Source: Pseudomonas versuta (lineage in GTDB: Bacteria; Pseudomonadota; Gammaproteobacteria; Pseudomonadales; Pseudomonadaceae). Taken from it: 64,000 nt of DNA. The notes under the pieces are model-generated. The model had not been told where the DNA came from. It made no database searches and saw only the letters and a program-made list of their open reading frames with translations. Each line of letters opens with the position of its first letter. The first letter of the stretch is position 1. Where the stretch lies: NCBI RefSeq assembly GCF_001294575.1, contig NZ_CP012676.1, forward strand, positions 3,114,001 through 3,178,000. Reading direction: 5' to 3'. The position numbers and the translations under genes are program-made. Below, one piece after another: positions 20,720-30,575 of this stretch.

Positions 20720-22186
20720 ATGATCAAATCTTTACGACCATTGCTTCTGGCCAGCCTGTTTTTACCGCTCGCCTTCGGCGCCAGCGCCGCCCCTGTCAAC
20801 TCCACTCTTTCGCCAAAAGTCCAACAAGCACTCAAGACCAACAAGTTGCAAAACGATGCGCTGTCATTGGTCATGATCCCGCTCGATGGTCCTGGTACAC
20901 CGACGGTATTCAATGCCGACGTATCGATGAACCCTGCCTCCACAATGAAGCTGGTAACCACTTACGCAGCTCTTGAAATGCTCGGCCCGACCCATCAGTG
21001 GAAGACCGAGTTCTATACCGACGGCACCCTGAACAACGGCATCCTGCAGGGCAACCTGTACCTCAAGGGCGGCGGCGACCCCAAACTGAACATGGAAAAG
21101 CTCTGGTTGCTGATGCGCGACTTGCGCGCCAACGGCGTGCAGCAAGTCACCGGTGACCTGGTGCTTGATCGCAGCTTCTTCGAGCAACCGCAGCTCCCGG
21201 TTTTTAACGACGACGGCAACGACAAGAACAAACCTTTCCTGGTTAAACCCGATTCGCTGATGGTCAACCTCAAGGCACTGCGCTTCATCGCACGCAACGA
21301 CGCCGGTAAAGTGCTGATTTCAGTCGAGCCACCCATTGCCAGCATTCGGATCGACAACCAGGTAAAAGCCGTCAACAGCAAGCAATGCACAGGTGATGTC
21401 CGCTACAACCCCGTCACACAAGCCGACGGCTCGGTCCTGGTCACCGTCAGCGGCCAGCTGGCCGATGGCTGCAACTCGCAAACCTACCTGTCTTTACTTG
21501 ACCACGCCACTTACACCGCCGGTGCAGTGCGCGCTATCTGGAAAGAGCTGGGGGGCAGTATCCAGGGGCAAGACCGTCAGGCCGGCGTGCCAAAAAATGC
21601 AAAATTGCTGGCCCGTGCCTACTCGCCGGATCTGGCCGAGATCATTCGCGACATCAACAAGTACAGTAACAACACCATGGCCCAGCAGCTGTTCCTGAGC
21701 CTGGGTGCGCAGTTCCGCAACGATGCCGATGGTGACGACGCCAAAGCCGCACAGCGTGTCATACGCCAGTGGCTGGCCAAGAAAGGCATAACCGCGCCAC
21801 ATCTGGTCATGGAAAATGGCTCCGGCCTGTCGCGCGCCGAGCGCGTCAGCGCACGGGAAATGGCGCAAATGCTCCAGGCCGCCTGGAAAAGCCCGTATGC
21901 CGCCGAGTTCATCAGTTCCCTGCCCATTGCCGGCAAAGACGGCACCATGCGCAAGCGCCTGAAAACCACGGCAATGAACGGTCAGGCCCACATCAAAACC
22001 GGCACCCTCAATACCGTGCGAGCGATTTCAGGCTTCAGCCGCGACAACAATGGTCATACCTGGGCGGTAGTGGCGATCCTCAACGATCCTCGCCCATGGG
22101 GCGCTTCATCCATTCTTGATCAGGTGCTGCTGGACCTGTATCGCCAGCCGGCTCTGGCCGACAGTTCGGTCTCCATCGCGCAATAA
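20720..22186 (+). CDS. dacB: D-alanyl-D-alanine carboxypeptidase/endopeptidase (PBP4)
   Basis: Periplasmic class C low-molecular-mass penicillin-binding protein of 488 residues that trims or cleaves peptidoglycan cross-links. A signal peptide ends near FGASAA-PVN. The three active-site motifs are present: SxxK as S74-TM-K77, SxN as S316-N-N318, and KTG at 426-428 (HIKTGTLNTV). In P. aeruginosa loss of dacB de-represses AmpC; that link is family knowledge and was not examined here. A strong terminator follows. Confidence 0.95.
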   Translation: MIKSLRPLLLASLFLPLAFGASAAPVNSTLSPKVQQALKTNKLQNDALSLVMIPLDGPGTPTVFNADVSMNPASTMKLVTTYAALEMLGPTHQWKTEFYTDGTLNNGILQGNLYLKGGGDPKLNMEKLWLLMRDLRANGVQQVTGDLVLDRSFFEQPQLPVFNDDGNDKNKPFLVKPDSLMVNLKALRFIARNDAGKVLISVEPPIASIRIDNQVKAVNSKQCTGDVRYNPVTQADGSVLVTVSGQLADGCNSQTYLSLLDHATYTAGAVRAIWKELGGSIQGQDRQAGVPKNAKLLARAYSPDLAEIIRDINKYSNNTMAQQLFLSLGAQFRNDADGDDAKAAQRVIRQWLAKKGITAPHLVMENGSGLSRAERVSAREMAQMLQAAWKSPYAAEFISSLPIAGKDGTMRKRLKTTAMNGQAHIKTGTLNTVRAISGFSRDNNGHTWAVVAILNDPRPWGASSILDQVLLDLYRQPALADSSVSIAQ

Positions 22187-22233
22187 AGCCTGGTGATCGC
22201 CAGCTTGCCGCTGTAAACACATTTAGCACGCAA

Positions 22234-22274
22234 TAAAAAACGCCCCCGGTCTTTCGATCGGGGGCGTTTTTATT
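22234..22274. terminator. Bidirectional terminator between dacB and rlmL
   Basis: AAAAACGCCCCCG pairs with CGGGGGCGTTTTT with A- and T-runs on the two sides, between convergent genes. Confidence 0.92.
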
Positions 22275-22294
22275 TGTGCCGGTATCAACCGCCC

Positions 22295-24565
22295 TTAACG
22301 AGCCGTGATTTTCCATGCACGGTGGATTTTGCTGTTGCGGGCAAAGTCCGGGTCGATGGTACTGGCGGTAATTTCTTCTACCGCATAACGCGCTTCCAGA
22401 TTTTCATCGAGGATGAATTTGCGGAAGTTGTTCGAGAAGTACAACACGCCGCCCGGCGCCAGTCGCGCCATGGCCAGGTCGAGCAACTGCACATGATCAC
22501 GCTGGACATCGAAGATGCCTTCCATGCGCTTGGAGTTGGAGAAGGTCGGGGGATCGATAAAGATCAAGTCGTACTCTTCACGGCAGGCATCCAGCCACGC
22601 CATCACATCGCCCTGCTCCAGACGGTTCTTGTCCGAGAAACCGTTGAGGGACAGGTTGCGTCGCGCCCAGTCCAGATAGGTTTTCGACAAGTCGACACTG
22701 GTAGTGCTGCGCGCACCGCCCTTGGCTGCATGCACACTGGCGGTTGCGGTGTAGCAGTACAGGTTGAGGAAGCGCTTGCCGGCTGCCTCTTTCTGGATGC
22801 GCATCCGCATCGGGCGGTGGTCAAGGAACAACCCGGTGTCCAGATAGTCCGTGAGATTCACCAGCAGCTTGACGCCACCTTCATTGACCTCGGTGAACTT
22901 GCCCTGGGCACTTTGACGCTCGTACTGCTTGGTACCGCTCTGGCGCTCGCGACGCTTGACGATCACCCGGCTTTTGTCGATGTTCAGCGCCTGCGGAATG
23001 GCCGCCAGGGCATCGAACATACGGGCCGAGGCTTTTTCCGGATCGATGGACTTGGGGGCCACGTATTCCTGGACGTGAACCCAGTCGTGATACAGATCGA
23101 TAGCCATCGAGTACTCAGGCATATCGGCGTCGTATACGCGGTAGCAATCAATACCTTCGCGCTTGACCCACTTACCCAGCGCCTTGAGGTTCTTTTGCAG
23201 ACGGTTGGCAAACATCTGCCCGCCTTCGCTCAAGCGCGGCTGCTCGATCACCACAGGAGCCGGCTTGATCGGGTTACCATTCTTGTTGAATTTCTCGTAC
23301 TTGCCCGGAGCTTCGATGTTGGATGGCAGGTCTGATTCGACCTGCTCACGCTCAGCCTGACGCTGTTCAGGCGTGCGACGCTCGCCAGTCACGAATTGAT
23401 CCGGAACCACCTTGATTAGCAACAGCTTGCACGGCAAGGCACCGTTCCAGAACGAGTACTGCTTGTGACTACGAATACCCATGCGCTTGCCCAGATCCGG
23501 GGCACCAGTGAATACGGCCGCCTCCCAGTTCAGACAGGCCTGACGCAGGCGCTCGCCAAGGTTCTGGTAGAGATAGAGCAAGCTAGCCTCATCCCCCAGC
23601 CGCTCGCCGTAGGGAGGGTTACAGATGACCAGGCCTTTCTGGTTCTGATCCGGACGAGGTTCAAACGTCGCGACCTCTCCTTGATAGATCTTGATCCAGT
23701 GACTCAAGCCTGCACGCTCAATATTGTTGCGTGCCGGCTGGATCAGACGAGGATCGGCTTCGTAGCCACGAATCCACAGCGGCGGTTTGGCCATCCCGGC
23801 TTCTGCACGCGCAGTAGCCTCTTCATGAAGTTTCTTCCAGATTGCCGGAACGTGACCCAGCCAGGCGTCAAAACCCCAGTGAATACGATTGAGGTTTGGT
23901 GCCATATCGGCAGCAATCATCGCGCCTTCGACCAAAAACGTACCCACACCGCACATCGGGTCAGCCAGGGCAGCGCCTTCAGCGGCCATACGCGGCCAAC
24001 CGGCACGGATCAGGATCGCTGCAGCGAGGTTTTCTTTCAGTGGCGCGGCACCTTGCTGCAGGCGATAACCACGCTGGTGCAAGCTGCTGCCCGACAGGTC
24101 CAGAGACAAAATCGCTTCGCCACGATCAAGACGCAAGTGGATGCGCATGTCAGGGCTGATCTTGTCGATGGAAGGACGCTCGCCAGACGGCGTGCGCAGT
24201 TTGTCGACAATGGCGTCTTTAACCTTCAAGGCACCAAAGTGAGTGTTGTCGATACCTGAGCCATGGCCACTGAATTCAACGGCCAGCGTGCCGTCCGGGA
24301 CCATGTGATCCTGCCATTCAATATCCAGCACACCGTGATACAGGTCTTCAGCGTCCTTCATCGGGAAGCGCTTGAGTACCAGCAACACACGATTGGCAAG
24401 ACGCGACCACAGACACAGGCGGTAGGCAGTTTCCATATTTGCCATGCCACGAATGGCCGAGGTGTGCTCGCGGGCTTCCTCAAGGCCAAGGCCGGTGGCC
24501 TCCTCAAGGAGAAGTCCTTCAAGGCCTTTGGGGCAGGTAAGGAAGAGTTCGTAACGATCCGACAT
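22295..24565 (-). CDS. rlmL: Bifunctional 23S rRNA guanine methyltransferase RlmKL
   Basis: Fusion enzyme of 756 residues. The N-terminal half (THUMP domain then RlmL-type methylase with ADPMCGVGTFLVEGA and NPPYGERL) makes m2G2445. The C-terminal half (RlmK type, with FLNLYCYTATASVHAAKGG and DLIFIDPPTFSNSKRM) makes m7G2069. The start MSDRYELFLTCPKGLE is the family N-terminus; 20 in-frame codons upstream are not used. It is convergent with dacB and divergent from rmf. Confidence 0.95.
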   Translation of the reverse strand: MSDRYELFLTCPKGLEGLLLEEATGLGLEEAREHTSAIRGMANMETAYRLCLWSRLANRVLLVLKRFPMKDAEDLYHGVLDIEWQDHMVPDGTLAVEFSGHGSGIDNTHFGALKVKDAIVDKLRTPSGERPSIDKISPDMRIHLRLDRGEAILSLDLSGSSLHQRGYRLQQGAAPLKENLAAAILIRAGWPRMAAEGAALADPMCGVGTFLVEGAMIAADMAPNLNRIHWGFDAWLGHVPAIWKKLHEEATARAEAGMAKPPLWIRGYEADPRLIQPARNNIERAGLSHWIKIYQGEVATFEPRPDQNQKGLVICNPPYGERLGDEASLLYLYQNLGERLRQACLNWEAAVFTGAPDLGKRMGIRSHKQYSFWNGALPCKLLLIKVVPDQFVTGERRTPEQRQAEREQVESDLPSNIEAPGKYEKFNKNGNPIKPAPVVIEQPRLSEGGQMFANRLQKNLKALGKWVKREGIDCYRVYDADMPEYSMAIDLYHDWVHVQEYVAPKSIDPEKASARMFDALAAIPQALNIDKSRVIVKRRERQSGTKQYERQSAQGKFTEVNEGGVKLLVNLTDYLDTGLFLDHRPMRMRIQKEAAGKRFLNLYCYTATASVHAAKGGARSTTSVDLSKTYLDWARRNLSLNGFSDKNRLEQGDVMAWLDACREEYDLIFIDPPTFSNSKRMEGIFDVQRDHVQLLDLAMARLAPGGVLYFSNNFRKFILDENLEARYAVEEITASTIDPDFARNSKIHRAWKITAR

Positions 24566-25106
24566 GGGATTCCTGGGCTTTAAGCTATCAGTGAGCAGGC
24601 AACGCATTACCTGCTCCGTTTTCAATCAAGCGCTTTTCTTGAAGAGCGCTCGTGTGGCACGAAACTGTGCCGTTCCACCCCGGCGATCATCCATGCCCTG
24701 AGGCAGGAAGAGTTTAGACGCAGAGGCAGGTCATTCATCGAGAAACAAATGGTCATGTTCAGACCCTTCGTCGAATAGTAACCCAGCAAAACAGGTAACT
24801 ATTCGCAGTAGAGAATGAAACACATCATCTTTGTAAACACTCGCCCTATCAGGCTTTGGTCGAAACCAATCCTGCAAAAGCAGCCGTTCTTATGGCCATA
24901 ACACCATTATCGTTACGTCCTTATGACAAAACGATCATTCACACGCTTAGGCGCATTGGTTAGAACTGAACTCAGGTTGTCGCCGCACAGGTGACAACAA
25001 AATGCTCGCCACGCCGGCAGCGAGCATACCAACGGCAGAACACTCTGCCCCGACCCTTGGTAGGTCGACGCGATATAAAACAGTCAACAAGTGAGGGCAA
25101 CACCCT
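24566..25106. other. Intergenic region between rlmL and rmf
   Basis: 541 bases holding the divergent promoters of rlmL and rmf. No open frame looks coding. A purine-rich GAGGG ribosome-binding site lies just before rmf. rmf is stationary-phase induced in other bacteria, so a ppGpp- or RpoS-dependent promoter is expected here, but I cannot pick it out with confidence. Confidence 0.5.
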
Positions 25107-25322
25107 ATGAGAAGACTTAAGCGTGATCCGTTGGAAAAAGCTTTTTTACGCGGATATCAATACGGCGTTCATGGAAAGTCCCGTGAGCTTTGCCCATTTA
25201 CTCTACCGTCGGTACGCCAAGCCTGGATTAACGGCTGGCGAGAAGGACGCGGCGACAACTGGGACGGTATGACTGGCACTGCGGGCATCCATAGACTCAA
25301 CGAACTCCACGCCGTCGGCTAA
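25107..25322 (+). CDS. rmf: Ribosome modulation factor
   Basis: Basic protein of 71 residues that drives 70S ribosomes into inactive 100S dimers in stationary phase. The sequence MRRLKRDPLEKAFLRGYQYG and the motif RQAWINGWREGR are diagnostic. It is a single-gene unit with a terminator after it, next to pyrD as in P. aeruginosa. Confidence 0.96.
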   Translation: MRRLKRDPLEKAFLRGYQYGVHGKSRELCPFTLPSVRQAWINGWREGRGDNWDGMTGTAGIHRLNELHAVG

Positions 25323-25401
25323 CTCTGGGCACACTCCGACATCACCTCGAAGCTACAACGACTTAACCATGCCGTCCTATCCGGGCGGCGGGCTTCGGCC
25401 C

Positions 25402-25428
25402 AAGGGCTCCTTTTGGGAGCCCTTTTTT
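25402..25428 (+). terminator. Terminator after rmf
   Basis: AAGGGCTCC and GGGAGCCCTT form a stem with a TTTT loop followed by a run of six T. Confidence 0.88.
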
Positions 25429-25465
25429 ATGCCTGCCTATCGACACTTCTACTTAGTGAGAGCGG

Positions 25466-26491
25466 TTATTTACGAGCCAACGCGGAAATGGCATCGACCG
25501 ACTCTCGGATCAAGGCCGGGCCCTTGTAGATAAAGCCCGAATAGAGTTGAACCAGGCTAGCACCCGCAGCGATTTTTTCAGCGGCGTACTTGCCCTCAGT
25601 GATCCCGCCTGCGGCGATGATCGGCATGCGCCCTGCCAACTCTTGCGCCAGCACCTTAACCGTGTGGGTGCTCTTGTCGCGAACCGGAGCACCAGACAAA
25701 CCACCCGCCTCGTCACCATGCTCCATGCCCTCAACCCCGACACGACTTAAGGTGGTATTGGTCGCAATCACTGCATCCATACCGGTCTCAAGTAACGCCT
25801 GTGCCACCAGCACGGTTTCTTCGTCAGTCATGTCCGGAGCAATCTTGATTGCTAGAGGGACACGCTTGCCGTGGAGCTTTGTCAGTTCGTTCTGACGCAA
25901 TTGTAGGGCTTCAAGTAACTGCTTGAGAGAATCACCAAATTGCAAGCTGCGTAAACCAGGTGTATTGGGCGAGCTGACGTTTACGGTTACATAGCTGGCA
26001 TGGGCATACACCTTGTCCAGGCAGATCAGGTAGTCGTCGACTGCGCGCTCAACCGGCGTGTCGAAGTTCTTGCCGATGTTAATGCCCAGGATACCGCTGT
26101 ATTTTGCCGCCTGAACCCGTGTCAGCAGGTGGTCCACGCCGAGGTTGTTGAATCCCATGCGATTGATGATCGCCTGCGCTTCCGGCAATCGAAAGATGCG
26201 TGGTTTTGGGTTGCCTGGCTGAGGCCGCGGAGTAACCGTGCCGATTTCAACGAAGCCAAAGCCCAACTGTGCAAAGCCATCAATGGCCGCACCATTTTTG
26301 TCCAGACCGGCAGCCAAGCCGACCGGGTTCGGAAATTCGAGCCCCATGACTGTCACTGGCAGTTTTGCCGGCGTCTTGCACAACAAACCATTGAGCCCCA
26401 GACGGCCACCAGCGCCGATCAAATCCAAAGACAAATCGTGAGAGGTTTCAGGGGAAAGTTTGAAGAGCAACTGGCGGGCCAGGTTATACAT
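25466..26491 (-). CDS. pyrD: Dihydroorotate dehydrogenase (quinone), class 2
   Basis: Membrane-associated flavoenzyme of 341 residues for the fourth step of pyrimidine synthesis. The N-terminal helices ([22 protein letters not shown]) mark the quinone-dependent class. FMN and substrate motifs include [30 protein letters not shown] and [16 protein letters not shown]. Pyrimidine synthesis and the deaminase operon near the right end are unlinked in position. Confidence 0.96.
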   Translation of the reverse strand: MYNLARQLLFKLSPETSHDLSLDLIGAGGRLGLNGLLCKTPAKLPVTVMGLEFPNPVGLAAGLDKNGAAIDGFAQLGFGFVEIGTVTPRPQPGNPKPRIFRLPEAQAIINRMGFNNLGVDHLLTRVQAAKYSGILGINIGKNFDTPVERAVDDYLICLDKVYAHASYVTVNVSSPNTPGLRSLQFGDSLKQLLEALQLRQNELTKLHGKRVPLAIKIAPDMTDEETVLVAQALLETGMDAVIATNTTLSRVGVEGMEHGDEAGGLSGAPVRDKSTHTVKVLAQELAGRMPIIAAGGITEGKYAAEKIAAGASLVQLYSGFIYKGPALIRESVDAISALARK

Positions 26492-26606
26492 GGGCTCAAT
26501 AGTCTCGAAAATGACTTGAATAGGGCGCGATTATAGCCGCGCATGCCCTGCGCAAGCGAGGGGCAGACGTATCACAATGATCCGTACCCAGCTAAATCGC
26601 AGGCAA

Positions 26607-26636
26607 AGAAAAACCCGGCCTAAGCCGGGTTTTTCT
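26607..26636. terminator. Terminator after oprF
   Basis: AGAAAAACCCGGC and its complement form perfect 13-base arms with a four-base loop. It ends oprF on the minus strand and would also stop traffic from the other side. Confidence 0.92.
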
Positions 26637-26654
26637 GAACAGCCTAGCTAAAAA

Positions 26655-27632
26655 TTACTTAGCTTCTGCTTGAACGGTAGCTTCTACGCGACGGTTCAGA
26701 GCACGGCCTTCTTCAGTTGCGTTGCTTGCAACTGGGTTAGCTTTACCGTGACCAACTGCGTCTACACGGTTAGCTGCAACACCTTGGTTAACCAGAGCTG
26801 CACGAACAGCGTCAGCACGACGTTGCGACAGTTTCAGGTTGTAGGCGTCAGTACCAACGCTGTCAGTGTAACCAGCAACAGTAGTGTTGGTCGCAGGGTA
26901 CTGCTTCATGAAATCAGCAACGTTGTTGATGTCAGGCATGTACTGCGATTTAACAACCGACTTGTCGAAGTCGAATTTCACGTCAAGTTCAACGCGAACT
27001 ACTTCAGCGATCGGAGCTTCTGGCTCTGGCTCAGCAACTGGTGCTGGAGCTGGAACTGGAGCAGGAGCTACTTTACCGCCGTTGCCGCCGAAGTTAACAC
27101 CCAGGCCAACGGTAGGAGCGTAGTCCCACTTGCCGTTATCCAGTTTGTAGTCAGCTTCAACGCCTGCACGAGCGAACAGGTTGTCAGTGATGTACCACTT
27201 AACACCAGCGCCAGCTGTCAGGAAAGTCGACTTGTCGCGACCGCTGTGGCCGTCAGCTTCAACGTTGGTCATGCTCTTGTGAGCAACACCACCGGAAACG
27301 TATGGACGCAGAGCGTCACCTACGGTGCCGAAGTGGTACTGAGCGTTCAGACCAAAGTTGTCGCCTTGGATTTTCTGATGGCCAGTGCCGTCGTTCGAAC
27401 GGGTGTGGTTAGTTTTGTCGTAGGTCAGGTTCAACGAAACGTCGTCGGTCAGGAAGTAACCGATCGATGCGCCTGGGTTGTAACCGTCTTCTACGTGCTT
27501 GACGCTGTCGTTGTACTGTTTTTTGTAGAACAGTTCACCCTCGACCGCGCCTTGGCCTTGTGCCAGGGCACCGAACGAAGTTGCGGCTACAAAGGAACCA
27601 ATGGCAATGCCCAAGGTGTTTTTCAGTTTCAT
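26655..27632 (-). CDS. oprF: Major outer-membrane porin OprF
   Basis: OmpA-family structural porin of 325 residues. A signal peptide (ending FGALA-QGQ) precedes an eight-stranded beta-barrel (about 25-180), a Pro/Ala/Glu-rich hinge (VAPAPVPAPAPVAEPEPEAP) and the peptidoglycan-binding OmpA domain (VAGYTDSVGTDAYNLKLSQRR). Unlike the P. aeruginosa protein it has no cysteines in the hinge, which is common in fluorescens-type strains. It follows sigX, its known regulator. Confidence 0.96.
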   Translation of the reverse strand: MKLKNTLGIAIGSFVAATSFGALAQGQGAVEGELFYKKQYNDSVKHVEDGYNPGASIGYFLTDDVSLNLTYDKTNHTRSNDGTGHQKIQGDNFGLNAQYHFGTVGDALRPYVSGGVAHKSMTNVEADGHSGRDKSTFLTAGAGVKWYITDNLFARAGVEADYKLDNGKWDYAPTVGLGVNFGGNGGKVAPAPVPAPAPVAEPEPEAPIAEVVRVELDVKFDFDKSVVKSQYMPDINNVADFMKQYPATNTTVAGYTDSVGTDAYNLKLSQRRADAVRAALVNQGVAANRVDAVGHGKANPVASNATEEGRALNRRVEATVQAEAK

Positions 27633-27738
27633 CCGTTAAATCCCCATCTGGTGATTGTAAAGCAGTCCCACATACCGGGGGACAACTCGGCGACAAGTCT
27701 ATCAGACCTTGCCTACACGTAGAGCCATTTGCGCTGAA

Positions 27739-28329
27739 CTAAGTTTCAGCAATACCTGCAAATTTCTCACGTAATTTATCTAGAGCGCGCTTGTATCGCA
27801 TCTTCGTCGCACTCAAACCCATATGCATTATGTCTGCGATTTCCTGAAATTCCAGTTCTGCGACAAAACGCAGCACTAAAATCTCCCGGTCTATCGGGTT
27901 CACATGCACCAGCCAGCGATCAAGTCCGCCCTTTTCCTCAGGTTTCGGCGCCTTTTCTTCAGACGCTTCCTCGAGGGGGTCAATACTCAAAGCGTCCATC
28001 AAGCGACGCTTTCGCCGTTCCTTTCGATACTGTGTAATGCATTCGTTATAAGTGATGCTATATAGCCAGGTTTTGAATTTCGATTTCCCCTCGAAATTTT
28101 TCAGACCGTACAGCACCTTTAGCATTACTTCCTGACAGACATCATCCGCGTCCCTATCGTTCCCTAAATACCTTGAACAAACGTTGAACAGCGTACGTTG
28201 ATAGCGACGCATCAGCTCTTCGTAGGCGCGCGTGACGTGAAACAACTCATCATGCGCGCGCGCCACCAACTCCTCATCAGAGAGCTCGCGGGGGTCGTAG
28301 CGCATGGATAGCGATTGGGCTTTATTCAA
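27739..28329 (-). CDS. sigX: ECF sigma factor SigX
   Basis: Extracytoplasmic-function sigma factor of 196 residues that controls oprF, cmaX-crfX-cmpX and membrane lipid genes in Pseudomonas. Region 2 (DADDVCQEVMLKVLYGL; FKTWLYSITYNECI) and region 4 (LEFQEIADIMHMGLSATKMRYKRALDKL) are clear. The start is taken as TTG (MNKAQSLSMRYDP) because its length then matches the known 196-residue proteins. An in-frame ATG at 28305 is the alternative, and neither has a strong ribosome-binding site. No anti-sigma gene is adjacent, as usual for sigX. Confidence 0.94.
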   Translation of the reverse strand: MNKAQSLSMRYDPRELSDEELVARAHDELFHVTRAYEELMRRYQRTLFNVCSRYLGNDRDADDVCQEVMLKVLYGLKNFEGKSKFKTWLYSITYNECITQYRKERRKRRLMDALSIDPLEEASEEKAPKPEEKGGLDRWLVHVNPIDREILVLRFVAELEFQEIADIMHMGLSATKMRYKRALDKLREKFAGIAET

Positions 28330-28419
28330 AACGAGTCGTGCCGACAGTCAGGTCAATGTCCGCCGCTGCCTTTGGAACAGGCTTTTTTGCGGTGGCATAC
28401 ATTAGCAGGGTTTGCCGCA

Positions 28420-29244
28420 TCAGCGGCTGGTCACGTGCTGCTCCAGCAAGATCCGATTGGAGATGGAGACTAGCTCACCCTCATCGGTCAGCAACGTGGT
28501 TTTAACCGTGCCTATTTCTTCAATCTGACCTGCAACCTCACCCACTCGTACGTCCTGCCCAACCTGATACAACTCACGCACATAGATCCCGGCAAGAATC
28601 TGCCCCGCAATTTCCCTGCTTCCAAGCCCCATTGCCAAAGCCACAGCCAGGCCAACGGTAATCAACACGATCACAATCACATGGTTGAGCAGGTCAGTCT
28701 TGACCTCCAACTGGCTGATTGCCACGGAAATACTGATGATGATCACCAGCCCCTGCGCCACACGCCCCAGACCGCCTGCGTAATCAAACCCGACACTCTC
28801 GGCAGCGCCACGTACAAGACCGTTGAGCAACTGTGCAACCAGCACACCGACCAACAACACTAGCAGCGCACCAAAGACCTTGGGCAAGTACAGCGTAAAG
28901 ATGTCAAGCGTAGCAGAGACGCGTTCCAGGCCCAGCGACTGGGCAGCGGAGACCAGGAAGATCAGAAGAATGAACCAATAAACAATTTTGCCAATCAGGG
29001 TCGAGATCGGGACTTGAATGCCTGCGCGCCCCAGGATCTTGGTAAGCCCGGTGCCGCCCATCAAACGATCGAGGCCCAACTTGGCAAGCAGCTTGGAAAG
29101 CAGGGTATCCAGCAGTTTGGCAACCACGAAGCCCAACAGCACCACCACCAACGCCCCGAAAAGATTAGGGATGAAGTTGGCAATTTTGGTCCACAAGGCA
29201 GTCATTGCCGTGACCAGGCTCTGGGTCCAGAGATCAAGTTCCAT
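28420..29244 (-). CDS. cmpX: CmpX, MscS-like membrane protein
   Basis: Inner-membrane protein of 274 residues with four to five helices and a short C-terminal MscS-like beta domain (YVRELYQVGQDVRVGEVAGQIEEIG). In Pseudomonas CmpX lies upstream of sigX and affects membrane state and SigX activity. The start ATG (MELDLWTQS) is preferred to an upstream TTG. It lies two bases after the crfX stop. Confidence 0.92.
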   Translation of the reverse strand: MELDLWTQSLVTAMTALWTKIANFIPNLFGALVVVLLGFVVAKLLDTLLSKLLAKLGLDRLMGGTGLTKILGRAGIQVPISTLIGKIVYWFILLIFLVSAAQSLGLERVSATLDIFTLYLPKVFGALLVLLVGVLVAQLLNGLVRGAAESVGFDYAGGLGRVAQGLVIIISISVAISQLEVKTDLLNHVIVIVLITVGLAVALAMGLGSREIAGQILAGIYVRELYQVGQDVRVGEVAGQIEEIGTVKTTLLTDEGELVSISNRILLEQHVTSR

Positions 29245-29246
29245 GT

Positions 29247-29492
29247 TCAATCAGCCTTATCAGCAGGGCGAGCAGCAGGTTTGCGCCGCGAAACGGGCGC
29301 AATATGAGCCGAACCGTTATTCAAAGCAATCATAAGTGCTTGCACCCAACGCCCCAGCAGACTGAAAAGATCACCCGCACCCACCTGACGGTTTGCGGTT
29401 TTCAGCACTCGGCCCAGGCAGGCGTCATCGTCACGGGTGGACGGCGGCGACTTGAGCATTTCACGTAGCGACTGTTCAAACGGATCGTGCAT
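29247..29492 (-). CDS. crfX: CrfX, small conserved protein of the sigX locus
   Basis: Protein of 81 residues (MHDPFEQSLREMLKSPPSTR) with no signal peptide or known domain. It sits between cmaX and cmpX as in other Pseudomonas genomes. Its function is unknown. The start ATG at 29492 is preferred to a GTG two codons upstream. Confidence 0.87.
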   Translation of the reverse strand: MHDPFEQSLREMLKSPPSTRDDDACLGRVLKTANRQVGAGDLFSLLGRWVQALMIALNNGSAHIAPVSRRKPAARPADKAD

Positions 29493-29555
29493 AAGCACCT
29501 CTCGGTATGTCTGTAAAAGACGCGAACAACTTTATCGGCGTCACATGTGCCCCGT

Positions 29556-30551
29556 TCAAAGCCACTGCAAACGACGATAAAACCACCATTGCCCTACGCC
29601 AATGACCAGCATCAAGATGCAGATCACGGCAAAGCCATAGGGATCATTGGAGAGTGGAACACCCCCCACGTTGATCCCGAGCAGACCGGTAAGAAAGGTG
29701 ATGGGCAGGAATATCCCGGTGAGTACGCCGAACCGGTACATGATGCGACTCATGCGCACATTCAAACGTCGATCTTCAGACTCAAGTACCAGCCCCACGC
29801 GCTCGCGGGTCAACTCAAGCTCTTCCAGATAGCGGGTCAGGCTGTTGTTCAGTTCGTTCCAGTAATCGGCGTCATCCGAGCTGAACCACGGTAATTTTGT
29901 TCGCGTTAGCTGTCCGAAAATGTCCCGTTGAGGCGCCAGAAAACGACGCAAGGCAGCAGCCCTTCGGCGAATCTGCAAAATAGCCCCATGCTCCGGGGTA
30001 TACCGTTCGTCGGCATCTATTTTATCTTCTTCGTCATCGACGATTTCCGACAGCTCGCTGATCAAGTCTTGCACTTTCAACGTCAGATGCTGAGCCAGAT
30101 ACAGGATCAATTCAGCAGGATTTCCAGGCCCTTCACCCAGCGAAAACTCACCGAGCAGCTCGTCAGTGGCCCGCAGCGGACGCATACGCAAGGAAATTAC
30201 CCGCTGGGCACTGCCGAAAATACGCAGCGAGACCATGTCTTCCGGCTCAGCCCCCGGGTTCAGATTGACGCCACGCATGAACAACAACAGCTCATTGTCG
30301 GGCAGAGGCAGCAAGCGGGGGCGGGTATTTTCTTCCAGCAGCAAATCACAACTGAAGTCACTCAAGCCGCTCGAGTCGCGCAACCAGTTCTGGGTCTGAG
30401 GATGGCTGCGATCCCAATGCAACCAGATGCTTTCATGCGCTTGCAACTGCAGATCGTCCAGTTCGGTGCGTGCAATCGAACGCGCACCGCCTTTACCGTC
30501 CAGCACCAGCGCATGGACCAGTCCCCATTGAGCGTTTTCGTCCTCGAACAT
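29556..30551 (-). CDS. cmaX: CmaX, CorA/ZntB-type divalent cation transporter
   Basis: CorA-superfamily protein of 331 residues with a long cytoplasmic N-domain and two C-terminal membrane helices (about 265-325). The signature loop reads FLTGLLGINVGG, with GIN in place of the GMN of magnesium channels, as in ZntB-type zinc transporters. It is the first gene of the cmaX-crfX-cmpX cluster. Confidence 0.9.
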   Translation of the reverse strand: MFEDENAQWGLVHALVLDGKGGARSIARTELDDLQLQAHESIWLHWDRSHPQTQNWLRDSSGLSDFSCDLLLEENTRPRLLPLPDNELLLFMRGVNLNPGAEPEDMVSLRIFGSAQRVISLRMRPLRATDELLGEFSLGEGPGNPAELILYLAQHLTLKVQDLISELSEIVDDEEDKIDADERYTPEHGAILQIRRRAAALRRFLAPQRDIFGQLTRTKLPWFSSDDADYWNELNNSLTRYLEELELTRERVGLVLESEDRRLNVRMSRIMYRFGVLTGIFLPITFLTGLLGINVGGVPLSNDPYGFAVICILMLVIGVGQWWFYRRLQWL

Positions 30552-30575
30552 CCCTGATCCTTAATGGTGATACGT

